From contig JADFUC010000961.1 in the NCBI GenBank assembly GCA_019722365.1, positions 62,001-126,000 on the forward strand: a stretch of 64,000 bases of DNA. The letters run 5' to 3'. The notes beneath the pieces were generated by a model. The model searched no databases. It saw only the letters and a list, made by a program, of their open reading frames with translations, and had not been told where the DNA came from. The position numbers and the translations under genes are program-made. Shown here piece by piece: positions 12,530-25,200 of this stretch; position 1 is the first letter of the stretch; every line of letters begins with the position of its first letter. This DNA comes from Lithospermum erythrorhizon. Its lineage: Eukaryota; Streptophyta; Magnoliopsida; Boraginales; Boraginaceae.

Positions 12530-13638
12530 GACTTAGTGGTTTAAAGTGAAAGTCGACAGAATGGCCTCTGTTTCTACTTTACATACTTTGACATCACCTC
12601 TATCAAGCATATCTCTAATCAGGTGATACTTTCTGAGTACGTGCTTGGACTTGTGATGTGCTCGGGGTTCCTTAGCTTGAGCTATTGCCCCAGTATTGTC
12701 ACAAAGAAACTCCACTGGTCCCTCGATATATATCTTACACGAGTTCGGTCAAATTTCTTTATCCGACATGCTTCTTTAAGCGGCTTCGGGCTGACTGCGA
12801 TAATACTCGAATTACATGTAGAATCGACACTTGATACTACATTTGGAACTCCTCCGAATCTTGCTCCGCGTTGAGACAAAATACATCTTGGGAGCGATAG
12901 TGCGTCTACGTAGGTTTAGCCCGACATCGGTGTACCGGTGACTACTAACTTTCATCATCTCCACCATATACCAAGAAAGCATTTTTTAGTTCTTCTCGAG
13001 ATACTTCGGGATGCACTTCACTTGCAATCCATTGGCTTTCACACGGATTAGCTTGGTATCTGGTCGCTTAGTGCATGGAACACCACATCAGTGCAGTGCG
13101 CGACATGGCGTACATGATGGATCCTTAGCGAGGCGTAGGTATGTCCTTCATTACATTCATCATCACTAGTAGTGGGATCTTTGTGCTCTCTTGAGTTGAA
13201 CTCCATGTCTCGCTGGGAGGGCCACCTTTCTTGGAATTACTCATGTTGAACCTTTGTAGCCAGTACTTATTCACATAAATATCGACAAAGTCGATCGGCC
13301 TCAGCTCGATCTCGGTGGATCTTTATTCCAAGTATATATTGTGCCGCTAAGTCCTTTCTTGCGAAACATTTACCACGGTAATCTTGGTAACTCTATATTT
13401 ATTTCCAATGATAAGTATGTCGTCGACATACGAGGATATGAATGATCATAACTCAGCTTACCTTCTTGTATACACAAGATTCTTCTTCGTTCTTGATGAA
13501 ACCAAAACTCTTTGATTGATTCACCAAAGCGTAGATTCAAAGCTAACGGGATGCACACTTAAGACCATAAATGGACTTTTTGCAGCTTACATACCTTCTT
13601 AGGTCCTTTAGGACATGTAAAAACTGGAGGTTGTACAC
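12530..13638 (-). pseudogene. Copia-A1 pol fragment: second half of RT and RNase H
   Basis: Minus-strand frames around 13560-13370 read LNLRFGESIKEFWFHQ, and near 13420 the bases 'tatgtcgacgacatacttatcattgg' translate as the catalytic YVDD region of the reverse transcriptase (YVDDILIIG). At 12715-12533 the frame reads CDNTGAIAQAKEP and KHVLRKYHLIRDMLDRG, the classic Copia RNase H end. Multiple frameshifts. Confidence 0.85.
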
Positions 13639-14653
13639 GAATCTAGTATGAATTTCAATTGTGATAAACACCAAATTCATACATCCACCCGGATCCTCAA
13701 AATGATATAAATTAATCTAAACACATAATTAACAATTATGAATACAAGGATTCTTACATTAGCGGCGGAGAAGGCGAAGTAAAACTTGACTCCTCAAAGA
13801 TGCCTCGCGTGAATTCCTTGAAAATCCTCTCGATTTCTTGTCCAACACCAAAATGATGTCCTCTAGATTGCACACACCAGGAGGGAATCAAATCCGTAGA
13901 CTTGAACTTGCTAGAGTTGTGAGGAACAAAATGGAAGAAATTCTCTTTCACGTTTATTAGGGAGAAGCGGCTTTCTCGAGGTGGAGGCAAAGAGGTTTCC
14001 ATGAAATGAAAAACCCTTGTCTCTTCCCACAATACCATTGCCAATTTCCACCCACGTTAAGCAACTTCGTTAAGAAATCGGTTTAACTTCGTTAACTTAA
14101 TTAAACCCCGTTATGGCTTCGATCAAATAATGGGATTCATAGTGAGTTGTTCCATTTTAATTAGCGAGACAAGTCAATTTAAAACTTAACGAGTCACTAT
14201 CGAATAACTTATCAAGTTATTCATCGATTTCAATTGTAATTGAGTTAAACTTGCAAGTTTAACCAATTGATGTTAAAATCGTATATATTTATCAAATATA
14301 TATAAATATTGAGAGATACGTTTCTCGATATACAAGTCTCGTTTAATTTATGTATGAAATATAATTCGAATATCATTGTATGTGTGTGACCTTCTAGGCT
14401 CGGGATATTAATAGTAAGTTGTATAATAATAATAATTGACCAATTACTATTATTAACGATTAATAAGTAAGATCTAGCGATAAACTCGCCAACCCCTTAA
14501 ATTATCTTGAGAACCCACACTAGTAATATATACCGTTACTAAGGTGAACAACTAAGTTCCGGTAATCACATTTAACCAACCCGGTAAATGAATTGATACA
14601 CACAATTAGCCGCGCGGGCATAATAAAGGGGTCAATTCTCATTGATTTCAGCG
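13639..14653 (-). mobile_element. LTR of a second, related Copia family inserted into the Copia-A1 RT
   Basis: An LTR-like block of about 1 kb shares landmarks with the family-A LTR (the 'ttgtataataataataattg' stretch, 'taagatctagcga', end 'tctcattgatttca') but diverges strongly over its left half. It sits inside the RT reading. On the minus strand, EEDVYMV ends at about 14658, and the RT continues as QPP...FTCPK at about 13638. The bases GTAC flank both sides (14654-14657 and 13634-13637), consistent with a target-site duplication. Confidence 0.7.
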
Positions 14654-14657
14654 GTAC

Positions 14658-15020
14658 CATGTAGACATCTTCCTCACAAATTTCCGTTTCAAGAAGCGTG
14701 CTTTCACGTCCATTTGCCATATTTCATAGTCATGAAATGCGGCAATGGCTAAGATTATCTGGATGGATTTAAGCATAACCACTGGCGAGTAAGTTTCGTC
14801 ATAGTCCCTCCGTGAACTTGTTTGAAACCTTTTCGGCTACAATGCAGCTTTCAAAGAGCATCAACGTTTAAAGTCTTTATCATGTTTCTTCATAAATACC
14901 CATTTACATTCAATGGCGAGGCCCGTTTGGTAAATCGACAAGGACCCGAACCTCGTTTTTGGTACATAAAATCCATCTCCAGGATTGCATGGCTATTTGT
15001 CATTTGTCGGCATCCTTGCT
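14658..15020 (-). pseudogene. Copia-A1 pol fragment: first half of RT
   Basis: The minus strand shows a frame-shifted 'HAILEMDFMYQK', then text resembling 'HDKDGNVDVFKA', 'GFKQVHG', and finally EEDVYMV at 14660. These are consecutive landmarks of a Copia reverse transcriptase. The same order occurs on the plus strand at 35985-36340. Confidence 0.8.
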
Positions 15021-15104
15021 TTATTCGTTTATGCTGTAAGAAGTGGGCTGCGTCGAGAACTTTCAATGATAAAGCTTTACCATACCGGCACTGCAGTTCG
15101 TGGA

Positions 15105-16260
15105 ATTGGAAAATGCATGTTTGTAATTATCAAATTAATTTAAATCCATGTAATTACACATAGTAAAATTAATTAATATAAACTCAATTATCATACAGTA
15201 TCGATTAATAATTATTACCAATAATTATTAACCATATACATATTGTAGAAAAATATTTATCACAAATATATTCTAAAATATATTAAGTAGTGAAGTATTC
15301 TACCAATAATTGTTATATCGGCTTTTAAATTAATTTAAAAAGGTATAATATAAAAGGAAATTAATTAATTGTTATCACATAATTAATTAAAATCAATCAG
15401 TGATTAAAATGACAAATAATTAATAAAGCGAAATATAACTAGTCCCATAATTTTTGGAAAACCGAAGCAGGAATAAATTGGGAATTAGGGTTTTTCAAAT
15501 TAGGGCTTTACACACGTCATGAGGGGCTCGGACGGCCGACTCACGTGGCCACGGCCGTCGACACTCGCGGGCTGCCGTGTAGGGGCGTCGTCCGGCTGCC
15601 CCAGTACCAAAATCGGCCCGATCCGACACGGGGCCCAGCCCGTAGGGTCGCGAGTTGGTCGGCCGATTTATTAACTATTCCCCCAACTGGGTTTTGATTT
15701 AATTTAATTCGTTTGTAAAATCATTTTGGAGGCTTTAAAAATTTTCAAAATTTATGAAATTCGAATACATTAAACTTCATAATTTTCTTGAACAAACCAA
15801 AATAGTCGTTCATTCAAACAAATTTTTTAATATTTAGAGTATTAATTAAGCGGTCGAAAATCTCAAAATTGTTTTGAGGTACTTAGAAAAATCCAAAAAA
15901 TATGAAATTTAATGGAGATCTTCTACGTGCTATCTGAGTTCTAGAAAAATTATTTTGTAATTTTACAAATTTTCTACATGCCCCAAACACGTTTTACAAA
16001 ACTGTTTTGAAACAAAACCAATTAAATCGTCCTTTTAATTTATGAAACAAAATCCATGTTAACAAAATATGATAATACATCATCATAAACTTGTAACACA
16101 TGTGTAAATCAATAATCAAGAACATGGTGATTTATTCTCATCATATATTTATCAATTAAATATATGAACAAGAATTAATCAAATAAAAATTGATAAAAAA
16201 CAAAACAAGCATAAAATAAACAATGTAAAAACAACTTTAATTTGACTCATGATGTCAGCA
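15105..16260 (-). other. Copia-A1 leader between 5' LTR and pol, with a GC-rich island
   Basis: Non-coding AT-rich DNA interrupted by a GC-rich segment at about 15515-15665 (rich in CGGCC/GGGCC words). The same block recurs in inverse orientation at about 31055-31830 behind the LTR of copy 2, so it belongs to the element rather than to host DNA. It probably is the untranslated leader. Confidence 0.65.
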
Positions 16261-17257
16261 TTGGAAAACTCTATGGATATATGAGTATAAATACAAATGT
16301 CCTTAGATCCGAGTCTTAAAAGTGCTTACTCATTTATTTAAAATACCACGTAATACAATATATAAATAGCAAAGTACTTCTGATGCGGAGTAAATTCCTG
16401 AAACAATCCACTGCAGCTTCAAATTCTAGCGTGAATTTGACTTCCCTGACTCCTTGTTGTAATATCAATCCTATAATCTATCTCTAGTTGATCACTTACA
16501 GGAAGAGGTTGAATCGAAGCCGATTTATCTTTAAATAAAAGCGAGGTTAAACTAAAAGCCAAAAACCCCAAGAAAATTGTTGGAGAAATCGTACAAAAAG
16601 AGGATTAGGGTTTTTAATGAAAATTATTATTCTACTTCTTGTTTCATGAAAAACCTAAAGCCTTATATAGGGTTAGGTTAAAAACAAACCCGATAAGCGA
16701 CCGTTAAGTATTAGCTTGACTAGATTAACTACTATTAGTTCGTTAAGACACTAATGAGTTGCTAATGATTGAACTATTTAATTAGCTTAATTAAATAGTA
16801 GTGAAGTCGATATAAATAATCTTTCAAGTTATCGATAAATACTAAAATTACTCGAACCAATTAAATAACTATTTAGTGATTCTATTTGTTCAATCGATAT
16901 TCTACATAAAATGTAGAACCGCTTGTAATTGAGAAATACATTTCTCAATTATACGATTCTCTTTAATTTCGCCTGAAATATAACTCGCGTCAGCGTGTGT
17001 GACCTTCTAGGCTCAGATAATAGTAAGTTGTATAATAATAATAATTGACCAATTACTATTATTATAACGATTAATGAGTAAGATCTAGCAATCGCTCATA
17101 GCCCCTTAAACTATCATGAGAACCCACACTAGTAATATACAATTACTAAGTTGAACACTAAGTTCTGATAATCACATTTAGCTTAGCGGTAAATGAATTG
17201 TTACATAATTATCATAGCGGGCATAATAAATGGAATCAATTCTCATTGATTTCAACA
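16261..17257 (-). repeat. Copia-A1 5' LTR
   Basis: On the plus strand it runs from TTGGAAAAC to ATTGATTTCAACA. It is the direct repeat of 10667-11659 and carries the same internal landmarks. Confidence 0.85.
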
Positions 17258-18129
17258 ATGACACACTAGGGCTTCGGTCTTCAAAACTTAAGTGTTTGAT
17301 TTGCAATAAAAAACCTTTCCTTAATAACATGAGTCCCAACCGACTCCACCAGTTATTATATGCCCATCAACTTGATCTCCAAGAAATACCTTTTAGTTGA
17401 AAATAAGATTTTCAACAAATCAAAAAGTTTCCTTATTCGCAAAACTCCTCAAATCGAATCTTACCTAATTCGAAACACAATCTCTTGTTGGTTGATCAAT
17501 CTTTATGGTTGAGGAATACTCCAAGTCATTACCATATAGTAAGACGAAATAATCCCTCCTATATATTACCAAATTCACGAGAATTTCGAAATATCTATGG
17601 AGAGTTGTAATGATATGACATCCTTCAAGCTGTTTATTAGTCGATCAAAGGCATTCGTTACCGCTCGATTTTTCTTTATGAAAAAAATATTTGTCAGCCT
17701 TGAGAACACTTTCTCAAACTCCCCTTTGGCTGATATTTTTGTTGGCAAAACATACTCCCTTAATCACATCGCTCCCCCACTTTTTTTGCCTCAAAAAATC
17801 AATCACACACTACGACAAGCGATGAATTTTCAATTCATTCATTAGCATCGCGGAAGTGCTTAACGCTAGTAGAACCGGCTAACCATTGGCTCCACACATG
17901 TCAAGTTCACCATGAACATGTACATCACGGGCCGGAGACAACATTGGTTTTGACTTCTTTTCACTGCGAAGATACTACCTTTTTCAAATATATTACAAAA
18001 AAAACAAGAATATAATATTATAAAATATATATTTTTTAAATACAATTATAAATTTTGTAAACTAATAAATAAAAAATTAATTTCACGATAACGGTTTCGA
18101 TGCAGCAGCGAAAATTAATTTCACGATAA
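17258..18129. other. Unassigned intergenic DNA
   Basis: No gene or recognisable element. A 19-base motif 'aaaattaatttcacgataa' occurs twice (about 18072 and 18110). An 82-codon plus-strand frame at 17597-17845 resembles nothing I recognise. Confidence 0.3.
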
Positions 18130-18430
18130 GAGCCCACCAAATCATTCTCTTTCTACTCCGCTGATGATATACCATTCTCTGCCTTCGTTTCTATTCTCGC
18201 CGGTTTTGAATGTGATGATATTTGATTTTTGGGTTGTAATATTTTTCTAGATGAATGACACATTTTATGGATCGATTTTTCGAATAAGTTGGTTGGCGTA
18301 TAATTCGATATCGCGATCGCTGAGACACGTATGGCCTTTGGGAATTTGGGGAATGTGGTTGGCATCCCTTAATGTTGGGGTTTCATTTTTTTAAAAATGG
18401 TGGTTTTGATGTTCCTGAGACCATCAGACA
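18130..18430 (+). pseudogene. Degenerate copy of the start of LPEAT2 exon 1
   Basis: Two stretches mirror the real exon 1 in the same order. Near 18135 'caaatcattctctttctactcc...ccattctctg' resembles the sequence around the true ATG (19263-19310). Near 18370-18420 'aaaaatggtggttttgatgttcctgagacc' resembles 19420-19450 (KNGGFLVPET). Between them the similarity fades and there is no open frame. It looks like an old partial tandem duplication about 1.1 kb upstream of the gene. Confidence 0.5.
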
Positions 18431-19292
18431 TAGAATCGACTCTTTTTATCTATTATAGACTATAAAGCAAGTATATGGTCACCCGATCAATTTATGCATA
18501 AATATAATGTAAATATTATAAAAATTAAGAACTTTAATGGATGCAATTCATATATACTTTATCAAGTTGAATTTAATTCATGATTGTTTTGGATATCGAA
18601 TAATACTTTATATCAAAGTTCGCCTCAATAATTAATCGAACAAATAAACGAAAGTATAATCGGGTCAATTTTAAATTAAATATCGGCGAGATATAGAATT
18701 GCTTGGTGCGGCAAAAGCGCCTAAGCGTGGTCCGGTTAGTTCAAGGACTCGGAGAGTGAATATACTTGAGTTAGCCGGCGTGGGTTCGTCTTGGCGGTGC
18801 CAATTTATTTCGCGTTGTTGAGCGACGGTGAAACAAAGGCCGAATATTGAGACATCGGGCCGAGTTGGGGAGGCGTCGGTATCTTAGGATGCGGTTTACG
18901 TAGGCTGCGGTGGTTTGCATGCTCTTGCCCATCTTGTCAAGGAGGACTAAACTTCCTTGTAGATTAAAAAAAAAAAAACTTGGTGCGGCACCCTAGTGAG
19001 CTGTTATACACCTGCTTGAGAAATAATGTTGGAGTGCGGGTGTGGGGAATGATATTTTGCCCGCTTACTCCTCTTTGCAGTGTAATGGTTAGAAAATTTG
19101 GTTAAAGAGCTGAGAATTGTCGTTTCGTTAAAAAATTCTGATTACGGTGTGTATAGTGTTGTCACCTTTTTGAAGTAGGAGTGTAGGACCCATCTCCCTT
19201 TAATACGACAATCTGGAATCTTTGTTGTCTAGATTCATTCAGACAATTATTTTTCAGGACATCAAATCATTCCCTTTCTCTCTCCTCCCCTA
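18431..19292 (+). promoter_or_regulatory. Upstream region of LPEAT2
   Basis: About 0.85 kb directly ahead of the LPEAT2 start codon, expected to hold its promoter and 5' UTR. A pyrimidine-rich run (ccctttctctctcctcccc) ends just before the ATG, as is common in plant leaders. No individual element can be assigned. Confidence 0.4.
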
Positions 19293-22200
19293 ATGGAGGA
19301 CCATTCTCTCTCTACCCCTTTCCTCTCCTCCGATCACACCACCATCACCATCTCCACCCCCACCCCTACCCACCCTACCCCTCAACCCCCCACCAATCTC
19401 TACTCCATGTTGGGTGTCAAGAATGGTGGTTTTCTTGTTCCTGAAACCAGCATTGTTGACCCTTTTCGTAATAACACATTAAAGATCGAGGGGGTGTATG
19501 AGTGGTTGAAGATTGTGGTTTGTTTGCCAATTGTAGTTTTGAGATTGGTACTTTTATTGGTTTCTTTGGTTGTGGGGTATTTTTCTACCCTTTTTGCTCT
19601 TTATGGTTGGAAGGATAAAGACAATCCTATGCCTAGATGGCGTTGTAGAATCATGTGGATTACTCGGTTTTCTGCACGTTGTGTCCTCTTCTCTTTTGGG
19701 TATTTCTCTTTTTCAGTTTTTGGTATCTTGGTATATGTTGAATTGTCTAAAAGTTTGAGCTTTATTACATATGTTTGTGTTTGCTATAATGCTTATCTCG
19801 TGGCTTGTTCTTTATTGAGTTGGGGAATAGTTGAGCTTCATTGAATATTTGGATGTGTGTAATAAAATGCTAGCGTTGTGGCTTGTTCTGCTTCCCATTT
19901 GGCCCTGAGATTGCTACTGTTTTGTGTTTCTTTGGTTGTTGGGTATTTTGCTTCCCATTTTGCTCTTTATGGTTGGAAAGATAAAGATAATCCTATGCCT
20001 AGATGGCATTGGGGATCACCCGGTTTTTTTTGCTCATTGCATCCTCTTCTCTTATGGGTATTTTTCTTGTTCTTTTTTGTTTTAATTGAAAATTCGGCCC
20101 ATGTCATTGGAAGGACTCGATTTCAAGAACTCGACATTGCGTAATATTTTATGGCTACTAGGATAAGCCTAGTGTTGTATCTTTTGTTTTTTGCTTTTAG
20201 CGTGTTGGTCTTTGTTGAACTGTGGAGAGGTTTGAGCATTATTGAATATTTGGATGTGTGTTATAATGCTAGTGTTTTTCTTGTTCTTTATTCAATTGGG
20301 GAAAAGCTTGAGCTTTATTGAATATTTGGATGTGTTTGGTATAATGCTAGTGTTATGGCTTGTTCTTTGTTGTATTGAGGAAAAGTTTCAGCTTTATTGA
20401 ATATTTGGATGTGTTTGCTATAATGATAATGTTATGGCTTGTTCTTTGTTGAATTGGGGAAATGTTTGAGCTTTATTGAATATGGATGTGTATACTATAA
20501 TGCTAGTGCTATGGCTTGTTCTATACTCGATCGGGGAGAAGTTTGAGCTTTATCAAATATTTGGATGTGTGTGCTAAAATGTTAAAGCTATGGGTTGTTC
20601 TTTATGCAATGAGCAAATGTTTGAGCCTTATACAATATTTGGATGTGTGTACTATAATGCTGATGGTAGGGATTTATGTAACAACTTTGCTGACCTCCCC
20701 AGTCGAAGCTCCTCTGTTTCATTAATTGTATTTAGAAACCTATGCCCCTGTTAGTGGGATAGGCGGAGGCTGCATCTCAACTGTCAGGTTTATAGATATG
20801 CAAGTATCTCAAATGATTTTCGTTTAACCTTGTGAAGATTGCTGGAAAATGCTACTCTTCTGGAGTTACAGGTTTCCATGTCTTTACTAGTCACTATAGC
20901 AAGTTGTTAAACTATATGCTATAAAAGTCGTGATTAGGCGGTCTATTAATTTGGTTCCATGAGTATAGTTTCATGGTAATCACTTTTTTCTCAAAGCTCT
21001 AGTAAGAGTAACGGTGCTTTACTTCTCCCTCCTAATCTTGCAGGTACCAGTGGATAAGACGGAAGGGTAAACCTGCTCCGAGGGAGGTTGCTCCTATTGT
21101 TGTATCTAATCATGTATCATATATTGAACCTATTTTCTTCTTTTACGAATTATTTCCAACCATCGTTGCATCCGAGTCCCATGATTCCATGCCTTTTGTC
21201 GGAACCATTATCAGAGCAATGCAGGTAGTTTTCCATTGAATCATTTCTTTTCCTCAGGTCGCATTATCTTAAAAAGTTAATACTTCTGCTTGAGCTAATC
21301 AAAATTTGTGTTCGTCCTTTCACCCCTTTTATCAAATACACTGAACCAACAGAATCACTATGAATTCACGCCATTTATCTATCTTCAGGTTATTTATGTG
21401 AATAGATTCTCAAAGCCATCAAGGAAGCAAGTACTCAACGAGATAAAGGTAAAAAGTCTCTATTTAATCTAATTCTACATTTCTTTCACTCTCTTGATTT
21501 TCAGTATGTCTCTGTTGTGTGGACATAACTCAAGGAATGCATTCCTGAGTTGTGATTAGCCATCAAATAACTCCTCGCTCCGTTAATAAATAGATTATTG
21601 TTTAGGGAAAATTTCTTGTTCTTTTCTACTTGATAGTTTACTTTCTCAATTCTACCTTTTGTATTTGACTTTTAAAATTCTATTACTTCATTGTTCCGTC
21701 TCCTTCTATTTTTATTGGTTGAGAAGTTGGCCTCTCCTTGAAAATGATAAACCATTATGATTTTATCACCTAGTTTTCCAATCCCTTAATAAAGTACTTT
21801 CACTAAACAATCAACTATTAAAAGAGGGTGGGAGTACAACATATCGTTCCATTTTTGACTGTTCACTTGCCATTGGCCTGGAAGAATTAAGTTGTGTCTC
21901 ATTGTTGAGTTAATGAATTGTCATTTTCTAATTACTGAGATCAGTTGTTTGGAGCTGAGATGCAATTAGAAACAAGTGAAGATTTACAACCTCACAAACC
22001 TTAATTGTGAAACAACTTTGTCTTCTTTCTTTGATTAGTTTTGCTTAATAACCTACCAATGTTCTAGATTATATTTTTTTTAATGTTTCACTGTCAAAAC
22101 CACTAAGTAAGCATTTTACTATAATTTGAAAAAAAGTCATTCTACACTATTGTCTTATCAGTTTGTATATTCATTGTTACATTTCCTTGAAAGGGAAACA

Positions 22201-25200
22201 AAAAAGACATGGAATATGGTTGCATGCGTCAAATGTTCAATGGATTTTTCAATGTTTCCGGATGAAAAATTCCGAATTTTGAAAACTTCATCTATATATT
22301 AGCTATTTGATACAGAAATGTGCTTTCAAGGATGTCAATACAGAGAAAGTCTTCTTCCAATCGATTTCCTAGAGTGCTTTTATTTCCCGAGGGAACTACA
22401 ACAAATGGAAGATGTTTGCTCTCCTTCCAACTTGGTGCTTTCATTCCTGGACATCCTGTGCAACCGGTTGTTGTGCGTTATCCTCATGTGCACTTTGACC
22501 AGTCCTGGTATGTTTTTCTGTTTCTTTCCAGCTTTTTATTTGAGTAGGCATTCGCCTTTGGTATTTGTTACTTTTCTTTTTGTTCCTATTTTTTCATCGG
22601 GTGGTAGAGGATAAATTGTTAAAAGTCTTCTTTATCCTTTCTTTCTTCTAATGACTTTTGGGGAGGGGATTTGTAAAAAAATTTATGACTGATTTTCCAT
22701 TTGCATTAGGGGGCGAATCCCATTGGCGAAATTGATATTTAGAATGTTGACACAGTTCCACAATTTTATGGAGGTAAGCCATGGCTCTGTATGTGTTCAG
22801 GATCTTCTTTGATGCGCGTAGTGCTTCTCTGTCTCCATAAAGAAGGAGAAATAGTAAATGAAATTATATCCACTGCTATGACTGCGTGTTATAAAAAATC
22901 TGTAGGTGGAATATCTTCCTGTCATTTCGCCGGACAGCCAGAAAGAAAGTCCTGTTTCGTTTTCTCAGAGGACGAGTGGGTACACAAACTCTATTACTCC
23001 GTACCTTCTTTATAGAAGCTAGTGGTTCTATCCTTGTTGGCTTCATATCAATTCAACAATCTCGTATAGTAATGTTATCTGCTGCATATACGGATATGTT
23101 TACACTAGTCACGTTTTTATGTTTTTATTTGTCTTTATAAGAAACTTTTCTTCCCTGAACCCCCGACTGATTTTAGTCGCATGCTATATTTGCTCCATCA
23201 CTGTACAGTCTGTTTATCATTTAAAAGATGTCTGCTTGTCTCATGATTTACATATATTGGGTGTTGTAAAATGTACTACGTATATGAGATTGTTTCAAGG
23301 GTTATACACTTTCTATACTAAATTCTAGTGATGTTTTCATGCAGACGAGCCATGCTATTGCTACTGCTCTAAATGTTGTTCAGACATCATATAATTTTGG
23401 AGACTCTTTGCTTTCAATAAAAGCATGTGAGTTCAAACAGGTAACACATCTTTTGGTCTTGGTTTTGAACAATTTTGCAATCTCTCTTGCCCCTCCGTGC
23501 TCAATGTTCTATCATGATTTAGAACTGCCTTATTTTGTTATCCAGTGATTAGTTAATGATTTGTACTTCTTGCAGGAAAATCCTTCACTGTATATGGTTG
23601 AGATGGCAGGAGTTCAATCTGTGAGTTTTGATTGCTCTATCACACTTTACTATAACTTACAAATTCAAGTATTAGCATGGACATAGAATTTGTACTTGGT
23701 AAAATTTTCGTTTTTCTAATTAAAAAAATTAAGTTGGCATCTTGCAAACCTAAGTCTTAACACTTTTGTGTGACTTTTTTCAGAATAAACCAATGATCGG
23801 TATAATGCATGCTAATTATTGTTTCTTTACTGTCAAACTTTTCTGACAATAATACATTAGTATAACTTATAATTATAAGAAAAATAAAATTATATAGCAG
23901 TAACTTTTTTACCAATTTAAATGTTTTGTTTTTGTTTACTTGTCTACTCCAAAGAAGAGTGGAATTACTAGACATGTTTGTGAATTATAGCAGCGTATGC
24001 TAAAGTTGAAAAAGATAAAGGAACATCGAGAATTTAACTTTTAAGTCATATTTGGTTGGGAAATGCCTTTTCAATAATTTATGTTGCTTGCTCAATCGAA
24101 GAGGAAATTGATTCTTTGATTTCTTACATTTCAGCTGTTCCGGATAAGTAGTTTAGAAGCTGTGGATTTTCTCAAAATTTTTCTTTCAATGGATCCAGAC
24201 GACAGGTACTGCTTTTCTTTTTTCTTTTCATGATTTATCTTTCTATAAACTGAATATTTCCTCCAGTAAATAGCAACTACTTCTGACTTTTACAGGGGGC
24301 ATGTCGAGTTCCCTGACTTCCTTAATGCTCTTAGACTTAAGCGTAGCAGTTTGGCTGAGAAGGTGTGTTGCCCCAAACATTTTCAATTGTTCTTCTATAT
24401 GATCCTATATGATCAACCGACTTCGTCTATTATTTTATTTTATTAGTTTTGGTACTCAGAGTGATTTGAGCATTTTTTGCCGTCCCTCGGCATCTGAGAT
24501 ATGTTTTTCTATGAAAGTAATCTTGATTGTTACCTTTTATGCTGTACCTTAGCGTCCTTGATAACGATTTCTGTAAGAGCGGTATTAGTTGGTAGTTGGT
24601 ACATAAGATCTATACTTCAGCCATTTTGCTACCAATCTCACCTATAAGTATAACTTGGTGTCCATCCTTATTATTTTTCTCTCTTCTCTCTCGCCGGACT
24701 ATTTTTTCTCTTTATAGGACTAAATCTTATGTGTTTCGATGCTTATTGTTAGATATTGCTATTATGTCTTGACATTTTTTGTTGCAGATCTTCAGCTTCA
24801 TTGATCAGCAGAACATTGGGAAGATCACATTCAAACAGGTGATGTTATCTGTTCTCATTATTCTTTCTTGTATAAATGAGTTTCGGTTTGTGAGAAATCG
24901 AGGTGTAAGAACAGCTTTCGCTTCTTTTGGACTTGAAACATGGGGTAAAGATACATCATGTGACATCTCATGACAAATTTATGTAATTTCAGTTTTTGCT
25001 CGGATCAGTGTACATCCTGAAGCAACCTTTGTTTGAACCCGCATGTAAATTGGCATTTAGAGAATGTAGAAGAAATCAAAATAACTTCATTTCAGAGGAA
25101 GAGGTACATCTTCAAACTTAGACCTTGTGTGTAGACCCTCAGAACGATCATACATCGTACTCATCAATGCCTCTCAAGAGGCCTCCCCACCAAGTCGGGG

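Larger units (their letters stand above)
10667..17257 (-). mobile_element. Copia family A element, copy 1 (internally deleted)
   Basis: Two direct LTR copies (10667-11659 and 16261-17257) bracket a minus-strand internal region. In coding order: 5' LTR 17257-16261, leader 16260-about 15105, first part of the reverse transcriptase 15020-14658, an inserted LTR of another family, second part of the RT 13638-12900, RNase H 12880-12530, 3' untranslated 12500-11660, and 3' LTR. Gag, protease and integrase, present in the related copy at 29991-44050, are missing between leader and RT. Frames carry many shifts and stops, so the copy is dead. On the coding strand the LTR begins TGTTGAAATCAATGAG and ends with a TTTTCC-containing tail. 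Confidence 0.8.

Noticed and set aside
20231..20690. CRISPR-like array
   Set aside because: The units are contiguous 78-bp tandem copies without spacers, in an intron of a plant nuclear gene.
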